Assembly (NCBI RefSeq): GCF_027596085.1
Contig: NC_072456.1
Coordinates: 25,867,469 to 25,931,468, forward strand
DNA from: Anoplopoma fimbria
Lineage: Eukaryota; Chordata; Actinopteri; Perciformes; Anoplopomatidae
Length of the DNA: 64,000 bases
Direction of reading: 5' to 3'
A program made the position numbers and the translations under genes. Below the pieces are notes generated by a model, which saw only the letters and a list, made by a program, of their open reading frames with translations, did no database searches and had not been told where the DNA came from. Of this stretch, positions 58,946 through 64,000 are shown piece after piece; position 1 is the first letter of the stretch, and each line of letters opens with the position of its first letter.

Positions 58946-59133
58946 ATTGTAAACATGAGTTTATGGTCTCAATATCTAGTTTCAAGTCTTCTTTAATACA
59001 GCATGATGTTCTTTTAGTAAATTATGGTCCATTTAGAGTCAAACAGACCATATTTAGGTTCAATAAAATTCAGGAATCCATAAACTAATGGTTGACCTCA
59101 CGATGACTACGTCCACTTCTTGTAAACAATCTA
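58946..59133 (-). repeat. Dispersed repeat family R1, copy G
   Basis: ACATGAGTTTATGGTCTCAA, ATACAGCATGATGTTC, GAGTCAAACAGACCATA and ACTACGTCCACTTCTTG, with part of the 5' half deleted. Confidence 0.8.
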
Positions 59134-59169
59134 TGGTCACGACCAAAAGGGGGGTCAGCAAATAAATTT

Positions 59170-59830
59170 GCAGAATTTCTTCAGAACACCTTTGAGCTAC
59201 ATGTGGGAGCCTGAATGTTCGTATTCTTATGATAATTGACCCTTTGCCAAGTCCCGCCCCTCAAACGCAGACTGGGCAATCGTAGCGTAGCATTGACCAG
59301 CTCCTACCAGGGTCCTACAACTATCCGCCTCTCTATAAACTCTCATCGATCATTCAGATATTCTCTTCTCAGGCTGGTTTAGTGGGTTTGGAGATAGTCA
59401 TGGTTAAACCTGAGGAGCTAACATTAGCAAACTACGTTATCACATCGTTAGGTAGCGTTCACATCTATGTTACGCTAATTACTGAATGTATACTGAATGT
59501 TTACACATGCTACTTTGGCTTTTTAATGATTGTTACAGTGAATAAAGACCTACCTAACTTTATAGGAACTGTTGTTCTTAAATGTCATCGTTTGTCTCGC
59601 TCTCCATGTGATGTGGTGGTTCACTTTTACACAGTGATCTTGCTTTAGCCTCTATCTTTATCTAATTAAGAGTTTGTACCTTTCAGTTTGACATCCTGGA
59701 TTTATCCTTCAAACACATATTGTCGGCCCTTCTGTCTTCTTCTGTCTAAAATAGATTTTTCGAACAAGGAGTGCAGTTAGTGACAGTTTGGGCTCCATGG
59801 TAACGTAGAAGCAGCGGAGGCGGGGGTTAA
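59170..59830. repeat. Possible non-autonomous element
   Basis: AAGTCCCGCCCCTCAAACGC near 59250 and GGAGGCGGGGGTTAACC near 59816 recall ends of fish MITE-like repeats. The inverted similarity of the ends is weak, so this is a suggestion only. Confidence 0.25.
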
Positions 59831-59834
59831 CCAA

Positions 59835-61929
59835 GGGTCAGTTATAACCTACTTGTTACATTTTATCTAACATCAAAGGCTTGACTTTCTGCTTGTTTTA
59901 CTGATGAGAAGAAACGGAAAAAAAAGAGATAACTTAAATGCATTTATTTGGTTGTATTAATAAAGTGTTTTAAATAACATGCATAAAATAAAGTTGGGAT
60001 TTACCACATGTACATCTTTTCTAAATGGCTGGTTTACCAATTTAAGATAATATTAGGAAATGGCAGTTAATGGTGAGGAACGTTTGTTTATTCACAAATT
60101 TGCTCCTGTCGTGATTTATATATAAGGCCAATTTTGAATTGTTTTTTTTATGATTGACATTTCTAAAAAGTGGATCCTCAGAAAAATCTGGATCATGTTA
60201 TTGTTACCTTTTAAACGTTTTCTGTATTGTTCCTGACAAATGAACAAATAAGTAAATAAAATAAAATCCTTCATGAGACAGGTACGTAGGAGAGGGACGA
60301 ATAAATCAAAAAGATTTGCAAAGAGGTTTAGCACTGAAAGGTTGCAAATTAATATTTGTTTGCAACTTTTACTGTACATTAGCCAGGAGTTGATAATATC
60401 TGGATTTTCCCACAAGAACTGAGCATCCAGGGTACAGCGATTCAGAGCGATCTTTTTATATATGGTTTCAACCCTTCTCCCCGTTCTCTGTGAATAACTG
60501 ACATTCATGGTCAAATGTTTTACACGCGACATTGCAGCAGTGTTTACGTCAGCCCCCAGAGATCACATCTTCAATGCTACTTGTACTTTCACACATGTGC
60601 AGGCTGAATCCACACATTTCCCATGCTGTCTGCCGGGAGTTCAGATCAGATAGAATTTAATAATAATAATAATAATAATACTCTGTGCTCCATCGCAGCC
60701 CTAGAGAGTGAAACACAAAACTTCTTAAATACAAACACACTTGGTTTGGTTTCCCTGCTTTTCCTCGCACACTGTGACAATCTTTAGTGTGTGTGGTAAT
60801 TGAAATGAAGATTTCCAGCTGAGAGAGCGGATGCTGCTCGCTCATATAACATCTGCCACAAGCTGGGATGTGAGAGTCCCAAAGCAGGTGATCTTCAAAG
60901 AAGGAACAAATGTTAAAAAAAAAAAAAAACATACAGCAGCGATTTAGAATAGCGTGAAGAAGCGAAGCACAATCCCTGAAGGGGCTGTATTGATTCCAGA
61001 GCCAGCAAGTCGAGGCTCAACAATGTCGCTGTTTATGTGCGTAAACATTTATTATCAGTGAAAAGCATATTGCAATATATCGATAGCTTATGATCCCCCA
61101 CGTTCTGGCACAAACACCAGGAGAAGGCTTTGAAGCAACTTTACGCCTCTCCGTGATTCATGTTGGCTAGACGGAGCATCAAAGCGAGGTAAACTAGGGT
61201 AAACTGTCTATTTTTTAGATTAGTCTGTTGTGGTAATGTCATCAACTTCCAGCTCACAGAGAAGCCCATTTTTCAGTCTGAGTTCGAAGGTCTGTATCTT
61301 AGTCCTCCATCCCTTAATCCTAGCCTGAGGGGTCCGTAGTATTATATGATAAGCACTGTATCACTGGGGATATCCATCTCTGGGAGCTGTAAAACATATA
61401 ACTAAAGAAATAAATGTATAAGGCTGGGAAAGTATAATCAAATTGTTAAGTGAGTTTTGTCCAAGTTTCATTCCAGAGGTAAATCACTCTATAATTAGCT
61501 TTTAACCACCTTCAAATAAATACAAAATAACAATAAATCACTGTCCTAAAGGTCTCACAAATCTCAGGTTCAGCACGGCTCTGACATTGCAGTTTCTTTA
61601 ACTAACACAAACCTTTTTCCATCTTGTTTAAGGACAAATTGTTCACCCAGTGTAGGAGAGGAACATCTGCTGATTTAGAAAGTGTGATGCCTGAGGAGGC
61701 GGGAAGCTGTATAGAAAGTACAAATACAACCTGATACCAGAGTGTTTAAAATAAAAAATAAGAAATACACCATCGCATTAAAATAGGACTCAAATGATTA
61801 GGAAATACATGATTGTAGTTTTATTTAATATTTGCTTTAATGTAAAAGGCAAATGTTGTCCTAAGTAGTTTAAATGACGTATTATAAGCTAATTAAAGGT
61901 AGTGTTAGGAAGTTAAACAAGTCTTAATT

Positions 61930-61930
<1 letters not shown>
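59835..61930. other. Intergenic, no gene recognised
   Basis: AT-rich, with (AAT)8 at 60658-60680 and poly-A at 60915. Positions 60540-60900 are the most complex part. Confidence 0.5.

Positions 61931-61932
<2 letters not shown>

Positions 61933-62004
<72 letters not shown>
61933..62004. repeat. (TA)n microsatellite
   Basis: About 34 uninterrupted TA dinucleotides, a self-complementary tract. Confidence 0.97.
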
Positions 62005-62503
62005 CTATTTCATATTGCTGTTAAAACATCTCCTTCAAAGACCTGGATTGAATCAAGTTTCTCACCACAAACTACATTTTACATGTTTTTATTTGAACAT
62101 ATCATAATAAACTAATATATAATCCCTTGTCCAATACTCATTTTAACTGAATAGAGCTTGAACGTATCATTATGTAACTCAATGTAACCTCCGTTAACGT
62201 TGGCCGTTAGATCCGTTAATGTAGCTTGGCTTCATTGACTGCTAAAATAAGATAATCCTTTATTAGTCCCGCAGCGGGGAAATTTGCAAAACAGCTAACA
62301 GCTAACGGCTAATGTTAACTAGCTCTCCTCTCGCCGATTTCAACACAGATTTGTTGTTCATAATGTTGCATTATCTCAGAAAATGTTAAATCACAGGTGC
62401 GTAGTACTAGTTTGCACATGTGCAGTAGCGATCGGGTAGTGGGTAACACGTGTTGTGTTCCTTTGTAGAGTAAATGAGTTGATAAATGATATGATAGCGT
62501 GAT

Positions 62504-62985
62504 ATCTGATCGGTGACCCATTGGTTTGTAGGCTGCGGTTTTAAAGCATTGAGTTCAGCGTTTTGGCCTCCACTATCTTCGCTTTTTACAACTGATGAAT
62601 GGAAGTGGCCATATTTGGATTGCGGAGGAGTGACGGAGAGATGCCGAATACGACTCTTGTAGGGTAGAGACCTGTCAATCACAGTAGCCCCGCCCTGAAG
62701 CATACCCTGCTTTATGGTCTTTTTCACTTTTAATAGGACCATCATTTACTAAATGAACATCATGCTGTATTGAAGAAGACTTGAAACCAGCAATTTACTA
62801 GCGACTGGCAAAATAAACTCATGTTTACAATGTATACTGAAGTAATAAATCAAGTGAGAAGTAGAGTCATTTTCTCATAGACTTCTATACATTCTGACTT
62901 CTTTTTTTCAACCAGAGGAGTCGCCCCCTGCTGGTCAGTAGACAGAATGCAAGTTTTAAGACACTTCGGCTTAGGCTTCACTCTT
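62504..62985 (+). repeat. Dispersed repeat family R1, copy H
   Basis: Nearly full length: ACCCATTGGTTTGTAGGCTG, GCGTTTTGGCCTCCACTATC, TCAATCACAGTAGCCCCGCC, ACATCATGCTGTATTGAAGA, CATAGACTTCTATACATTCT, GAGTCGCCCCCTGCTGG and TAGGCTTCACTCTTCAAAG. Confidence 0.88.
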
Positions 62986-62989
62986 CAAA

Positions 62990-64000
62990 GCCGGAGAATG
63001 GGGCCTGCATATGTGCCCATTTTTGTTAGTTTTCCAGCATCAAATAACTATTGCGCGGCAGTAAAATAATCTCTACAAAAAATGGGACTGGTTACCATCG
63101 TACCAGGGGCCAAACGGCATTTTCTCTGTATTGTGCACCCCAAGAATATAGAGGTTTAGGTGAATTCTCTGAACAAAGTGCTACTGTTACACAAAGAACA
63201 AATGACTATGTCATGAATAAATGGGTTCCTTACTCAGGAGAAAACATCAGACATAAAGATTAGCTCGGTGGCCATGATAAAAATCAGATCTGATCAAAGT
63301 GCAAGCAATCTGCCTTTTCATATCCTCCTGCAGTCTGTGCCGTCCTGTCACAGAAGATCTGCACATGGTCCATCAACACACAAGAAAAAAAAGATACAAA
63401 TGACTGCTGTGGGAATTATCGAAGGTACAAAGCAGAGAAACAACATCCTGTAGAAGTGAGCCCAAGCCATTCATTACCCTTATCTATTCTGACAGAGAAA
63501 GCACAGCAGGCTGACTTTGAATTAAATAAGGGGAACAATTATGAAGCGGACCTAAGTGCCTTTAATTAAGTCACCACAACATAAGGCTCACTTGTTTCGC
63601 TCTTATCAGTTAAAATTTGCTGACGAAGACATGTAAGACGCCATGTGCGCTCACTGAAGAATCTGAGAGGTTTTTTTTATCATGATATGTCCTTTTACTA
63701 ATGGGAAAAACTAATTTCAAGGGCAGCCTTTTTTCACCTCTGTAAGATTCATGCAGAAAATTGAGTTCATGCAGTTGTTGCATGAGGCATCAAGCTGTTA
63801 CTAATACGTTTCTTGAATCTCTCCCAATTGGTCCAGAATTCTGTAGCTCGTGTACTGTCGAAGAAAAGGTTTCTTTCAGGTCCAATTCGGTGGCTGGTTC
63901 AGATGAGCTTTATTCACTGCGCAGTGAAGACAGAACTTCACAACAAGTTTGTAGAATTAAAAACTAAGAAAAGAGATCATGATATTCCTGTATTAGCTTC
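62990..64000. other. Intergenic, no gene; complex sequence near 63480-63660
   Basis: No gene recognised. Around 63515-63570 there are AT-rich homeodomain-type words (GAATTAAATAAGG, TTTAATTAAGTCACC) within non-repetitive sequence. Confidence 0.4.

Noticed and set aside
60116..60532. 138-codon open frame on the minus strand
   Set aside because: It lies in AT-rich DNA, has low-complexity Leu/Phe/Ile content, no known domain, and no splice or family support.

Overview
This is a vertebrate nuclear window, almost certainly from a ray-finned (teleost, probably percomorph) fish. Reasons: two split genes with GT-AG introns whose products match vertebrate families along their whole length, a degenerate Tc1-type transposon, an L2-type LINE and a tRNA-derived SINE sharing one 3' tail, many long CA/GT microsatellites, and dispersed repeat families of the kind common in teleost genomes. 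Nothing prokaryotic is present.

Layout. 1-560 is a 32-bp minisatellite. 1512-22628 (+) is a complete 11-exon impact gene (321 aa; RWD domain plus UPF0029/Impact domain), with introns full of repeats. 22.7-28.6 kb is intergenic and holds a 1.5-kb Tc1-like element with a broken transposase (25173-26676) and a LINE-like 3' fragment. 28802-33583 (+) is a complete 3-exon histamine H3/H4-type receptor gene (425 aa). The impact-receptor neighbourhood matches human 18q11.2, where IMPACT lies next to HRH4, so this is probably the fish gene at the HRH4 locus although its sequence looks strongly H3-like.

36.9-48.9 kb is the most striking part: a tandem array of about 8.7 copies of a 1.37-kb unit. Each full unit carries one tRNA-Gln(CTG) and one tRNA-Leu(CAG) gene on the + strand. 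Nine Gln and eight Leu genes are visible, identical by eye, each followed by a T-run. The left edge is a run of exactly 100 N, so the true array is probably longer. The array appears to sit inside a copy of a dispersed repeat, which itself lies between short inverted sequences.

48.9-64 kb has no recognisable protein gene. It holds a GGTTCT-rich 56-bp minisatellite (50.4-51.2 kb), a 5'-truncated L2 LINE (53.8-54.6 kb), a SINE (55.0-55.3 kb), further copies of the dispersed repeat, and unique sequence that may contain conserved non-coding elements.

The two protein genes have unrelated roles: IMPACT is a translational regulator that competes for GCN1 in the GCN2 stress pathway, and the receptor is an amine GPCR. 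Their adjacency is best read as conserved synteny. The tRNA array is an independent RNA polymerase III locus. All exon boundaries were derived by hand from splice consensus, reading frame and family similarity; no alignment or database search was run.
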